Counted from the stretch's first letter, positions 1-11,692 are shown. The stretch: DNA of 64,000 bases from Fremontodendron californicum (GCA_030761205.1 JAULJL010000015.1:10545501-10609500); one strand, 5' to 3'. Numbers and translations are program-made. The notes: generated from the sequence alone by a model not told the origin.

Positions 1-1462
1 TTGTTTAAGCCACTAAGAGGGGGCTGATTAAACATTAGTTGCTGTCTTAGGTTAATTTCCAAGTCATTTTAATCAAAAAAATTTAATTTTTTAAAGTCAG
101 GTCAAGGTTGGTCAACCTCGAAAACTAGGAAAAATTATAGCCTTTAAAAGGGTGTTTTCGGCCAAGTGTTATTTTATCCAAAAAATTATATTTTTTTAAA
201 AATCCGAGTCCAAAATTCAAGTTAGAAAATCCAACTTAAGTCTCTTCCAAAGGTAGTCGGATGTCTCTTTAGATATACGAATATCCTTATTTTGTGGGAG
301 AAATATATTTTCATGCATTTGTATTTTTCATATTCATGCATATTTTATGACATTTAATTTTTTTTATTTTGGTTATATAAATTCCATAAATATGTGAATA
401 TTCCACAGTGATGTCATTGCTTTGATTTAGATTTTATGTTGTCATTTTGGTTATGGCATAATTATGAATATTCTATGATAATGTTTGCCATTTAATTTAG
501 ATTTTTGCTATGTCATATAGATTTTTAATATGACATCTAGGTTTTATTATGTCATTAATTCTTGCCATTTAATTTAAATTTTTGTTACGTCATATAGATT
601 TTTAATATGTCATCTAGGTTTTATTATGTCATTAATTCTTGTCATTCTATTTAGATCTTTGCCATGTCATTTAGATTCTACGATGTCATCTAGATTTTGC
701 CATGTCAAGCATGCCATGTCATTAATTCATATGACATGTCATTAGTAGTGATTTGCATATTTATAACTTTTCTTTCTAAAAGATCATGTTTTAAAAAAAA
801 ATAAGGATATTTTCGAGTTAAAATAATTCATGAGTTCTCTGCCGTGTTTGCTGGGGAGGATATCATCAATTATCATTAACGACGGAATATCTTTCTTTCA
901 AAAAGTGAAAGTGATTTGGAGATTTTCTAAATAAATAAAAATTTCTATATTTTGCCGGATTTGCCGGAGAATATAGGAAAATTTTAAGTTAATGAATTCT
1001 GGATCATTTTCGACTAAAAAATGGGATTATTTTTCTTTAATATGGGAATTATTTTAAAATGCTAATTTCAAAACCGACTTTTACCGAGACTCGAGATAAC
1101 ACACGATTAATAATGTACTTTTTTATACAGGCGTTGTGGTGGTGCTAATCCTTCCCCGCATGTAACCGATTCCCGAACCTGCTTCTTTGATTTCTCTGGC
1201 TTAAAAGCATAGACTTTGAAATTGGTTTTAAAAATGTTTTAATTAAATTTAAAATGTTTAATAAAATCGATTTTAATAGGTGGCCGATCACACCTAGCTA
1301 AAAAAGATTGGTGGCGACTCCATTTCTTTTTTGAGCTTGTTTTGAAACCCTCATTTTTTTTTTCAAGAGGAATTAAGTCGTCTTTTCCTCTGTTATCCCA
1401 ATGTCACACCTTAACGAGTAAAATGTCTCGCGATAAGACTTGTTATTTTTTAGGTTGCGACA
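1..1462 (+). mobile_element. 3' part of an old Ogre-type LTR (cut by window start)
   Basis: This stretch matches, with many substitutions and indels, the last ~1.4 kb of the LTRs at 12282-17098 and 31072-35892. Shared landmarks are the gggctgatta block near the start, the ataattcatgagttctctgcc block (about 826), the gcgttgtggtggtgctaatccttcccc block (about 1131), the gtggcgactcc block (about 1311) and the terminal taggttgcgaca ending at 1462. Positions about 488-720 contain a local duplication of a gccatttaattta...gtcattaattctt unit. The left part lies outside the window, so a solo LTR cannot be told from a full element. Divergence is clearly higher than between the two LTRs of the 12282-35892 element, so this is an older insertion of the same or a sister family. 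Confidence 0.8.
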
Positions 1463-2149
1463 ATGAATAACTTAGTATACTTTTCAATGTTACACTATGA
1501 TATGATATATATTTTATCCTTTATATACTATATACTATATATTATATATTGTTGGAAAATCTCGTAGGTGCTTAGTTATTATTTTACTACTTCTAAACAT
1601 ATATATTAATATTCTAAGAACAGAACAGTATATATTAAAAATATACATACATATATAAAAAGACATATACTCACAATTTTGGTAGAACCAAAAAATGAAA
1701 ATTGAGTCAAAGTAGAATTTCTGACCTTAAGACGAATTTGACCTTAAGACATATATAAAAATATTTAAAATTTTATAACTTATCAAAGTTCAAATAAAAT
1801 AGAAGATCAAATCTTTCTAAAATTATTATAAAATTAAAATTGTTTTACCATTAAATTTAATTTATTATCATCTTTCTATCTTCAAAAACATGCATATCTC
1901 TTTTATATCAATTAATTTAGTTATAATCCTTTATCATCTTCATTAATTTAATTATAATCCTTTATTATTAGGATCTTTTTATAATAAATAATCAAAATTT
2001 TCATTTAATTTTCATAAATCTTGGAATCATTTTGTTGGTTTAAAGAGAATATTACAATTTTAGTCCAAGGCACTAAGTTAAGCTAATATAGTACTATTGA
2101 CAAATGATTTCTTCATTATATAAAAACATTTTTTGTTATTTCTTTTGAG
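1463..2149. other. AT-rich spacer, no gene seen
   Basis: Spacer between the LTR fragment and a MITE-like remnant. It has TA-rich low complexity at about 1497-1550 and no open frame of note. No coding similarity was recognised on either strand. Confidence 0.6.
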
Positions 2150-2349
2150 ATGTCTTGAAATACTATGGACGAAACTTTTTTATATTTTAAATTGATTTTT
2201 CTATTTTTTGTACTTTTTGATAATAAAAATTAGTATTGTACATTAATATTATAAAAAAATTGAATTAAAATTATTAAATACATAAAAGTCAATTTTTATC
2301 CTAATATACGTGAAAAAAAAATGACATATTTTGGGATGGAGAGAGTATA
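2150..2349. mobile_element. possible Stowaway/mariner-type MITE remnant
   Basis: The right end reads ggatggagagagta. On the other strand this is the familiar ctctctccatcccaaaatat type of terminus seen in plant Stowaway/mariner MITEs. The left part (gagatgtcttgaaatactatggac) resembles the internal start of the same MITE type, but no clean left inverted repeat or TA duplication could be fixed. Boundaries are approximate. Confidence 0.3.
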
Positions 2350-2589
2350 AATTATCACTTCATCCAAGTCCAGCACATCGTTTTCCACGATAACTGCGTT
2401 TTCTACCTCTATTATCTCTTTGTCTCCTGCCCCTGTTTTGTTTACTATTCTTTGTTCATTTAGCCAAGAGAATTCGTCTCAATTAATGTGAAATAAAATA
2501 GTTACAAGCTATGGAGAAATATGCTTTGGCATATCGTAATCAGACCTTACCATAGAGGATCACTATGCCACACTACAGCAAATTGATCT

Positions 2590-3083
2590 TTCAGCGGCGT
2601 TTTTTTTTTTAGGAATAGCGACGTTTATAAACGTCGCGGAAAAAATTAGAGGCGTTTTAAAAAACGCCGTAACAAACGCCGGTAAAAACAGTGACGGGAA
2701 ATTTAGTGGCGTTTTAACCATAAACGCCGTTAAATTAGTGGCGTTTTTAGGTACATTAACGGCGTTTATAAACGCCACAATTGAACGTCCGAAATGGTAA
2801 TACTTGAAACTTTAGCGGCGTTTTCTGTTCTCAAACGCCACTAAGTGTTCGCTTTTAGCGGCGTTTGTTGATACAAAACGCCGCTATGTGCTGGCTTTTA
2901 GCGGCGTTTTCTGATCACAAACGCCGCTAACTTTTGGCTTGTAGCGGCGTTTGCTGATCAGAAAACGTCGCTATATTTGCATAAATTTATGTATATAGTG
3001 GCGTTTGCTTATCAGAAAACGCCGCTATATTTACAGAAATTTATGTATTTAGCGGCGTTTTTTCCTCAAACGCCGCTATAAAT
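2590..3083. repeat. left subterminal repeat array of the CACTA element
   Basis: More than a dozen copies of a GCGGCGTTT / AAACGCCGC motif in both orientations, often as small hairpins with 10-15 bp between arms. Such subterminal repeats are the TNPA-type binding sites of CACTA transposons (family knowledge). The array makes the region much richer in CpG than its surroundings. Confidence 0.85.
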
Positions 3084-3329
3084 GCAGAATATTTTTTTAA
3101 AAAAATACTATTTATTTCCTTTAAAAAGTTGATATAAATACAAAAATATTATTTGATAAAATTACTATTTAGCAACATTGTCGAATAATACACAAACAAC
3201 ACAAATTATAAAAAATATATATAATATAAAAATATATTTAATATCAACCATACAAGGAATGTATATTTCAACACATCAAATCCACTGACAAATTCTTTAA
3301 TCTGAAGTGGATGAGCCTCCTAAATTCTT

Positions 3330-4907
3330 TTACTGCACTAAATTCATCAACGACTGAAACTGTGTCTGCAGCTCCTGATATCGTCTATCCTGTTCTTCTT
3401 TCTGAGCTAGTCTCTCTGCTTCCTTCTCCTCAAAACGTTTATTCATATTTTGCATTTCTTCTCTCAGCATCTGAACTTCATATGCACTGGAGTTTTGTGA
3501 AGAAGAAGCAGTAAACCGTTGAGAACCAAGTCCATAGTAGCTAGATGGTGTCGGACCCATTCCATATCGTTCTTTTCCAGCTACTTCAGTGAATATTTGA
3601 TTCTCGACATCTTGCATATTCGCTGATGACCCATCTGATGCTCCGACTTGATACTCAGCAATTTTATTTCGAGCTTTCTCCTATAAAACAATAAAATTAA
3701 TAAAATCTTTTGTAAAATATATTTGTAAATGAAAACAAGTTTGAAGAAAATATACCACAATTTCCTGAGTCTCGATGTTCAAATAGGATCCATCCTTCTT
3801 AGTATGAGTTAACTGAAACAGTTCAACTCGTCCAATTTTTTCACCCCGCTCAATTTCCTACAAAACAATAATAATTAATACTAAATTGTATTAAAAGAAT
3901 TGAGAACTAATATATTAATACATTATGAATGTAAATTTACTTTTTCATTAGCTTTTCTGGCAAAACTTTTTGAACCACTGGTGTGACTGTATTTCTGTTG
4001 TTGTCTACTGCTTACCCCTATCTTTTCTCGTTCCTGTACATTAGACAAAGCACGTTATTAATGTATACATATTCCATAGAATTGTATTATATCAAGTACT
4101 ATAAGTAAATGACCAAAATAAATTATAAATGATACCTCTCCTTTTTTTGAATACCATAATCTAACCAGTCTCTCATACTGCCACATAATCACACCACGCG
4201 GTATGGTTCGTAGTAAGACATTAGGATCAGTATTTCGATCGAAATACTTTTTCTTCAACTCATGCTTAAAGTCTTTCCATTTTTTCCCCAATGATTTCAT
4301 AACAAATGATGTGGGAATCTGCAAAGAAAATCGTGACTGAAACGGAGAAGTTCTACAACGTTAGTTTCGATGATCAACAAAATTATTAAAATAATGCAAT
4401 ACTAATTTAACACGCTTATACCTCAATAAACTTTAACAGCTCGACCTTCTCAGTATTCGGCACGTCACGCCATGACTCATAATGAATGGGACACTTCATC
4501 CCATTTCGAGCAATCAGGCCAAGAAAGCTAGCCAATAATTGTGCTTCTGGACCAATTGGCTGCTGCTCATTATTTGCTGCGACAACAATACGCTCTTCAG
4601 GAGGTAGTGCCCATAACTCCTTTAATGTCGTACGACCACGAGTTCTGCGTTGTCCAACATTATCAACTACACAAAAGCAAATATATTAGCAATTTCCAAA
4701 CTATTTTCCGTACTTTTAACACTTCTGTAACACGATACCTGTATTCAAGTTCGTATGAACTGCAGTTTCTGCAGCTGTGGAGGCAGCAGACAACTCTGGT
4801 GGGTTAACATCTGCAGTAGATGCATTCGGCACCTCTGAAGGCGTCACTCTAGTGTCACCCTCAACAGTCTGAATGATATTGATATCCCTTAATCTTTTCC
4901 TCGCCAT
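3330..4907 (-). CDS. TNPA-like / Transposase_24 (Ptta/En/Spm) protein, multi-exon
   Basis: The second gene of the CACTA element probably encodes the regulatory, DNA-binding partner of the transposase. The first exon opens with MARKRLRDINIIQ (ATG 4907-4905) and appears to end at a GT donor near 4739. Further minus-strand exon segments at about 4670-4424, 4365-4130, 4035-3955, 3860-3780 and 3680-3330 carry, in order, a stretch with GRTTLKELWALPPEERI, a segment with PTSFVMKSLGKKWKDFKHELKKKY and PRGVIMWQYERLVRLWYSKK (typical of the plant Transposase_24 family), and a C-terminal coiled coil (EMQNMNKRFEEKEAERLAQK) ending at 3330. Exon limits are read from GT/AG sites by eye and are approximate. No internal stop was noticed in the segments read. 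It lies downstream of TNP2 in the same direction, the usual CACTA order. Confidence 0.7.
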
Positions 4908-5056
4908 GCTATCTGCATCAATTTTAAGTAAACAACATTAGTATAAGAATGAAATACTATTATGTAAAAAACATTAATAATAATATTTACAGTATAAAAA
5001 CATATTATATACAGAGTATTTGTTTCAAAATAATCTTACTAGATTCCGTTTTTTCA

Positions 5057-8000
5057 TCAAGTTTCATAAATGTCTTCCTCAACATCTTCGCGAACCCACC
5101 GAACATCTGTATTGGTACTAGGGATATTTTCATCCAAGTTTTGATCCGTAAATGGCAAGCATTCAGTTCTTTGTTCAATATCATCTTGAAATTTATCACC
5201 CATATCAAACAGGTTTCTAGGTGTGTTACGGAGTACAACATACCAACCCGTATCATTCGGATCTTCTGAATAAAATACTTGTTTGACATGAGATGAAAAA
5301 ACATAAGGTTCGTCAATCAGTTGCTGTCCGGTGTGAATTAATCGAGAGAAATTCACCATTGTAAATCCGAACTGATCTTTTTTAACACCTTTACTAGTAT
5401 TCACATCAACCCAATCAAATCGAAATAACACGACCTTCCACTTGCCATAATAATCCAACTCAATAATATCATTTAGAATTCCATAATAATCAATATCCCC
5501 CTCCACAGGATTACTATCCCTAGCACTAGCATAGCTTGTTGTTGAAGAAGAAACAACAACTCCACAATTTTGTGTTCTCCTAAAGCGTTCACAGGATTTA
5601 GTATGAAATCTAAATCCATTAATGATGTAAGCACTGTATCTTTTCACTATTCTATTCGGTCCTTGTGAAAAACACTTAATTTCTTCGCTAACATCTCTTC
5701 CACTCCAAACCTATTACAAGAAACGCAAAGGCAAACACTTCACTTTATTTATATATTAAAGAATACATTGATTGTAATAAAATGATAAAAAATTGTGTTA
5801 CTTACTACTTCTCCTAACCATTCGTGGAAATTTTTCGTAAATAACTTATCAAGCTCGCGAAGTTGTCTTCTTCGAGAACGTAAAGTTCCTCTCAAGTAGC
5901 TTCTATACTCACTATCATAAAAAGTACGTTTTTTACGTGAGAAAGCAAAAGACAAATTAAACTGTTTGTTAAATTAAAAATTATACTGAAACTTACGTGC
6001 GTAATGATTCCAGTGAATCACTATGGAAAAGCACATATCGATGCGCTTGTGCCCAAGATTTATCATCTAGCTCAACCACTTCAACCTTGCCGATTGGTTG
6101 TCCAACACTTTCAAATAAGTATGTTTCGGCTAAGTTGTTATGTGTGACCACATCATTTCTTCCCGGTCTATTAAATCTTGTTTCAACATTATCCAAATAT
6201 CTTGCACAAAATGTCATACACTCCTCCGCTAAATATCCTTCAGCAATAGAACCTTCTGGATAGCGTTTGTTCCGACAATAAGATTTTAACTTTCCTAAAA
6301 ACCTAAAACAGAATACATAACAATCTTAATGTGTAATTAAATGCTATGTAAACCAGATAAAAGTATAATAAGCTAATTAGCAAAGTATACCTCTCTAATG
6401 GGTACATCCATCGATAAAAAACTGGTCCGCCGACTTTTGCTTCATAAGGAAGATGGATAACCAAATGCACCATTATAGTGAAGAATGATGGAGGAAAAAT
6501 CTTCTCTAAGTGGCACAAAGTTAGAGCTGCTCGATGTTGAAGTTTTTCAAGCTCTTCTACCATGAGAACTTTGCCACAAATAGCTTTCATTATATTACTA
6601 AGTTCAATTATAGAAGAAGTCACTTGCTTTGACATAGAACAACGTAAAGCAACTGGAAGTAAGTCTTGCATCAAGATATGGTAATCATGTGACTTTAAAG
6701 AAGAAAGTTTTCGATCCTTCACATTCACACATCTTGATATATTTGAGGCATACGCATCCGGGACCTTCATATCTTTCAACACCTTACAGAAGACGTCCTT
6801 CTCTTTTTTAGACATCCCAAAGCAAGAAGGAGGCAACCGTGATTTTCCATTAGGAAGTAATTCCGGATGAAGATCACTACGAATTCCCATGTCAACTAGG
6901 TCAAGCCAACTCTTTAAGTTGTCTTTTGATTTTCTATCCACATTAAGAATTGTCCCGATGATATTTTCACAAACATTCTTCTCTATATGCATCACATCAA
7001 GGTTGTGACGCAATAAATTATGCTCCCAATAAGGTAACTCAAAAAAATACTTTTTTTTCCACAAATCCGCCTCATTTGGATCATATTCTTCATCTTCCTC
7101 CTCATCACTCTGAATTTCAACATCACCTTCTAACATCTCCCTTGATCTTTTCCTTGACTGTGTGCTACTTGTTTGATTCATCTTTCCATAAGTGAAGTTG
7201 ATATCTTTCAACTTTCAACAAGATATCTGACCCAATCGTGGTCTCAGGTGCTTGTCTTAACTCTTCACTGCCATCAAAGACATGTTTTTGGAATCTAAAT
7301 CTATGATTTTCATCTAACCACCGACGTTGTCCCATATAACTGAATTTCTTTCCGTTATATACCATTTTGAACATGTTTGTGCAGCACAGCAAAGACAAGC
7401 ATAACGACCTTTGGTGCTCCAACCAGATAGATTTGCATAAGCAGGAAAATCGTTTATAGTCCATAACAAAGCTGCACGCAAATTAAAGTTTTCCTTTTTT
7501 GATGCGTCATATGTTTCAACCCTTTTCCCATAACTGCTTCAACTCTTGAATAAGAGGTTGCATATAAATGTCAATATCATTTCCGGGACCTTTCTCTCCA
7601 GGAATTATCATGGACAAGATAAAAGAGGATTGTTTCATGCAAATCCATGGAGGCAAATTATAAGGAATCAAGACAACCGGCCAAGTACTATAAGAAGTAC
7701 TCATTATTTTGAACGGATTAAAACCGTCAGAACCAATTCCAAGCCTCACATTCCGGGGATCATTAGCAAAAGATGGGAACTTATTATCGAATGATTTCCA
7801 AGCCAAAGAATCTGCAGGATGTCTTAATAAGCCATCATCAATCCTTTCATCATGATGCCACCTCATAGAATCAGATGTTTTTGATGACATGAAAATTCGT
7901 TGAAGTCTTGGTATTAACGGAAAGTACCGCAAAATCTTTGCAGGTTTCTTTTTTAAATGTGTGTCACCATCGTCCTCATTCATATTTTCTTCTGTATTTC

Positions 8001-8793
8001 CATTCAACCATCGAGATTTACCGCAGACATGACAAAATTGTTCATTTGTTCTATCACCCCAATACAACATACAGTCATTCGGACAACTATGAATTTTCTC
8101 ATATCCAAGGCCTAGATCTTTTATCATATTCTTCGAATCCTTACAAGACTGAGGGATTTTTGCAAAAGGAAACATTTCTTTCAAAAATTCTAATAACAGT
8201 GTCAAAGAATTTCCTATCCACCCGCTTAAGCATTTTAAGTGAAAAAGACGGACACAGAAAGACAATCTTGTATGCTTAGATCCCTCGTAAAGTTATTCAT
8301 TCATATCATCAAGCAACTTATAAAACTTTGCCGCTTCTCCATTGGGTTCCTGATCACCCATACCTCTTCCCGTTTCAGCAAAGTCATTCATGCCAACATT
8401 GAACCCATCATTCCCTCCAGGAACTTCTGGTGAAGATGTGTACAAACTATGGTTACGCATGTTAAATGCATCTCGCAACATGCCTTCCATGTCATCTTGT
8501 CTAATAGACTGATGTTGATTGTTAGAATTACTTGGACGAACTCTAGAAGATGACCTAGAAGTTGCGGACTCTCCATGAAAAAACCATTGTCTGTAACTCG
8601 GGAGAAATCCTTCACAAATCAAATGTTCGAAAACAACTCCACGCATATGCCAATCAATATTGGCACACCTCGAACAAGGACATAATATCTTATTATCTTC
8701 GCTTGCGTTCTGAAAAGCGAAATCGAGAAAACTATGTACTCCATCTTGGTACTCTTGACTTAGTCTCGACTTTTGCATCCAACTCTTATCCAT
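5057..8793 (-). pseudogene. TNP2-like CACTA transposase, interrupted
   Basis: Domain order on the minus strand is typical of plant TNP2. It has an N-terminal Transposase-associated domain (8793-8560, MDKSWMQKSRLSQEYQDG, CPCSRCAN), the Transposase_21 core (8265-6600, YEKIHSCPNDCMLYWG, LGIGSDGFNPF, NLPPWICMK, LDVMHIEKNV), DUF4218 (about 6560-6394, CHLEKIFPPSFFTIMVHL), then separate exons to about 5800. DUF4216 (5647-5057, KVVLFRFDWVDV, GWYVVLRNTPRN) ends at 5057. Damage seen: an in-frame TAA at 8295-8293 in the middle of continuous homology, a one-base loss near 7523, and further frame changes near 7390 and 7195. Splice-site introns follow at about 6393-6301 and between later exons. No complete enzyme can be read. 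The start at 8793 is the first ATG before the associated domain. Confidence 0.85.
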
Positions 8794-9165
8794 TTTGTAC
8801 GTTCTGCATAGTTAAGTCCCATCAGAAACTCATATTTTAGCATTACCATGAGCTTATGACAAAAAAGACTAATAAGATAAACCACCTAATGCTAATTGTA
8901 TAGAAATATATATATATATATATATATACAAAAAACTCTCACTAATTTCATAGGGATACGATAGGAGTGGACAGAGAGTGAGTTTGAGGTTGTGCTCACC
9001 TCTCTTTCTTCAAAACTTCAAACTTTGAAAAGATAAACTTTGCAAAGTTTGAGGTTGAGCTCACCTCTATTATTTGTTTTCCTGTTAGAAGAATGGGAAA
9101 ATCATGCCACTTAAATGAAGGCAAAATTTACTCATGAACAAACTACAAAAATGGTAGGCAATTTA
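8794..9165. other. CACTA leader region, proximal part
   Basis: No coding sequence recognised. Contains a (TA)n run at about 8909-8929 and two imperfect copies of a gaggttg(t/a)gctcacctct block (about 8980-9070). It lies between the transposase start and the captured host fragments. Confidence 0.5.
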
Positions 9166-9335
9166 GAAATGGTCCTTTAGGAGCACAAGACTCAAAATGG
9201 TACTAACTTATATGCTATCAAGTTTGCATTCGAGACTTTTTTTGAAAACAGATTGGGTTGGAAGGTTGGGCTTGATTACTGAATCAGATTCTATAATTGC
9301 TGTGAACTGGTGCAAGAAAGAGGAGGGTCGACCAT
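9166..9335 (+). pseudogene. possible RNase H-like (RVT_3) fragment inside the CACTA element
   Basis: Plus-strand reading gives, with one frame change near 9265, a stretch containing LYAIKFAFETFF and then LITESDSIIAVNWC. The order and spacing of AIKFA...ESDS..AVNWC resemble the RNase H domain at the end of plant LINEs and related host proteins (RVT_3 type). It is short, broken and opposite in strand to the neighbouring captured exons. It may be a LINE remnant or a captured fragment. Chance resemblance is not excluded. Confidence 0.35.
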
Positions 9336-9386
9336 GTTAAATATAAACTTTATGTTATAGAGGAAAATAGAGGGGAAATAGAGTAC

Positions 9387-9659
9387 ATTTCCAGGAGATG
9401 GTTCATGGACATTCCAAAAAACATAAGTCTCAATCACATCAAGTCCTTCATTTTTAGCCTTCAATAAAAAGAGAAAGTTTTAAAGTACATCAGGAGTGCT
9501 TTTGGGATAATGAATGGAACCAGAGAAGAGGATTCTCCTCTGCCCATTAATCACTATAGCTTTCCTATCATAGGTAACACTGCTCTGAATCACTTGACAA
9601 CCCAAACACAAAGCTAAGCAAAATGCAATTAACAGCCTTGAAAATGAGCTTGTTTCCAT
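9387..9659 (-). pseudogene. captured exon 1 of a plant beta-galactosidase (GH35)
   Basis: Minus-strand reading from ATG 9659-9657 gives a signal-peptide-like start (SRLLIAFCLALCLGC). The conserved N-terminus of plant GH35 beta-galactosidases follows: VTYDRKAIVINGQRR, FSGSIHYPKSTPD and GLDVIETYVFWNVHEP. It ends SPGN immediately before a GT at 9386-9385. In the family this is the exon 1/intron 1 junction, phase 0. Between STPD and LKAK the usual residues are replaced and an in-frame TAA (at about 9482-9480) occurs, so it is not functional. No later beta-galactosidase exon was found. Because the fragment keeps its intron boundary and an apparent 5' leader (9660-9720), it was acquired as genomic DNA, in the sense direction relative to element transcription. 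Confidence 0.85.
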
Positions 9660-9829
9660 GTTTTAACAGCTCAAAACTCAGCCTTTAACTTCAAAACTCA
9701 CAAAAAGAAAGCTTGCAACTAGAAAGGGTGAGAATGAGATTTCATATTATTACTACTTTACAAATAGTATCTATATCAAAAACCAAGCTACTAATAAGAA
9801 AGACAATATAAAAACAAACATAAACTTAC

Positions 9830-9877
9830 ATCATCCAACAACAGACTGTAGCTGTAATGACCAATGTTAAGTGGAAC
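9830..9877 (-). other. exon-like 48-bp segment, origin unknown
   Basis: On the minus strand a pyrimidine-rich tract and CAG (9880-9878) precede a 48-base open segment reading VPLNIGHYSYSLLLDD. A strong GTAAGT donor follows (from 9829 downward). The neat splice signals suggest another captured internal exon, but I do not recognise the protein. Confidence 0.3.
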
Positions 9878-10408
9878 CTGCATAATCAAACAAGGAAAAG
9901 CAGTTTTTCAATAAGAGCAAGGAAAATCTATTCATTTTATTATTGCAAGCATAAAAACAGGTCTTAGCTTTTGCATTATTCACCTTGCTCCATCTACCTA
10001 ATGCCTACCATCACATATTGAAGAGCTTGGGGAAAATAGTCACAAATGATGGTGTTTTAGAAATAAAATAAACCTTACTAAGACCAGATCTAATGAAATT
10101 TTATTCTTTGATTTTAATGCCTGAACTACCTGCTTTTTATAAAACGCAAGGACATTTCATGTAAAAACAAGTTCTTGGTCTATTCATTTTATTATTGCAA
10201 ACATCCACCAGACCCCAGAGTGGTAGTCATTAAAGCACTCTTGAGCTGCGTAATTGCATCTATGGGATGTCAAAGCCAATGCATTGAGTAGTTCAGGCTT
10301 TCGAAAAATATTTGGCACTCATGGACATACAGGATAATGCAATACATATGATGTATTAATGACGGCATTCAAATAAATAAAACCTAGAGCTCAACAGTAT
10401 ACTCACAC

Positions 10409-10496
10409 TTTTAGGATTGGGATAAAGGATCTTCTGTATTAATGATTTTGCCCCAGGAGAAAACCAAAATGGACAAGAAAATTGAGCAGCATTAAT
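10409..10496 (-). pseudogene. captured internal exon of an SOS2/CIPK24-like protein kinase
   Basis: An 88-base minus-strand segment is bounded by an AG acceptor (cag at 10499-10497) and a GT donor (10408-10407). It reads INAAQFSCPFWFSPGAK, then SLIQKILYPNPK. This is the late kinase-domain segment of CBL-interacting protein kinases (SnRK3). The INAA.FSCPFWFS form is closest to what I know of SOS2/CIPK24. In the family the residue after ILDPNPK is a threonine codon split by an intron, and the phase-1 donor here fits that. The family Asp of the DPNP motif is Tyr here. No neighbouring CIPK exons were recognised. It is a captured fragment embedded in the CACTA leader, not a working kinase gene. 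Confidence 0.8.
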
Positions 10497-10499
10497 CTG

Positions 10500-11194
10500 C
10501 ACATTGAACAGAGGAACAGTTAGAAGTTTCACAGTTATATCAATGCACTTACTAAATGCATACGTGATACACACTAAGTTCAATTAAGGTGGTTCCTCTA
10601 AGCAAGACATAATAATGGGAGGATTTACAAGCGTGACAAAAATTAAATATTTTGGGTTTGCAGCACAGGACGCAAATCGGACAAATAAAATTATAAGAAC
10701 ATAAGATACAAAATGGGAAAATAAATAAGATTGAAAGCATTCATTACAACACAAAAGAATGGAGGAAAAATCTGCAGTGCATTGCAGCATAACTGTACAT
10801 AAATAACTCAATAGCAGTCAGTGTCTGCAAATGTTGGAAATTTTATTCACTCACAAAGAAGAAGCACATTGCAAATTATTACTTGTAATAATTGAGAAAA
10901 ATGTCTAAATCATAATAAAAGCGTTTTTATATTGTCTTTCAAGAGTGATTGCATCAACTAACTAAATTAAATCACAAAAAGGAACAAAAACTCATCAGAT
11001 TACTGTTTCGAATTACTTACGATTTGAACGGATTTGGAGATGAAGAGAGACAAATCGGCTTGGAGATGATGATTTGGAGATGAAATGCGAAAAATCGACT
11101 TGGAGATGAGTTTTTGGGATTGGAGATGAGAGAGAGAGAGAGAGAGAGAGACTAGGTTTAGGTTTTTGTTTTCGGGGCTGAATTCATATTAACA
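10500..11194 (-). other. CACTA 5' leader with candidate first exon and (GA)n
   Basis: In the direction of element transcription, an AG-rich segment comes first (GA run at about 11125-11151; imperfect repeats of gatttggagatga at 11028-11120). Then there is a good GTAAGT donor (from 11020 downward), suggesting a non-coding first exon that would splice into the transposase message. The rest (10500-11010) is AT-rich with no recognised coding. Confidence 0.4.
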
Positions 11195-11692
11195 AACATA
11201 GCGGCGTTTGTATCAACAAACGCCGCAAATTGACAAGGTAAAACACATTGTTTTGCCTTAAGCCATAAATGAATCAATATAACGGCGTTTTTATTACCGA
11301 ACGCCGCTATATCGAAATATTTAGTGGCGTTTATATTTACAAACGCCGCTTTATCTAAATATTTAGCGGCGTTTATATATAAAAACGCCGCTATATTATA
11401 TTAGTTAGTGGCGTTTGTGGACACAAACGCCGCTAAAACAAAAGCCTAAACGCAGCGTCTCGCCTCCAAATTTTGGCGCCCAAATTTTACTAAAGTGATA
11501 AAAATTGATTTTAGTTTAGCGGCGTTTATATAATGCAAACGCCGCAATTAGTACAGATTTAGCGGCGTTTGTATATATAAAACGCCGCTACTTTACAACT
11601 TCCCGGCGTTTCTTATAGAAACGCCGCCGGGTATTCAAAAACAAGGTACTCCGCGGCGTTTTTAAGTCAAACGCCGCTATGTTAGCGCCACT
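11195..11692. repeat. right subterminal repeat array of the CACTA element
   Basis: About a dozen GCGGCGTTT / AAACGCCGC motifs in both orientations (for example 11201-11225, 11283-11310, 11370-11395, 11517-11546, 11650-11680). They mirror the left array and precede the inverted terminus at 11714. Since the genes run on the minus strand, this is the 5' (promoter) end of the element. Confidence 0.85.

Noticed and set aside
5057..8793. TNP2 stops explained as introns
   Set aside because: The TAA at 8295-8293 and the frame change near 7523 lie in continuous homology with no GT/AG pair around them. They are lesions.
9340..9470. Continuation of the RNase H-like reading on the plus strand
   Set aside because: This stretch is explained much better as the antisense of the beta-galactosidase exon on the minus strand.
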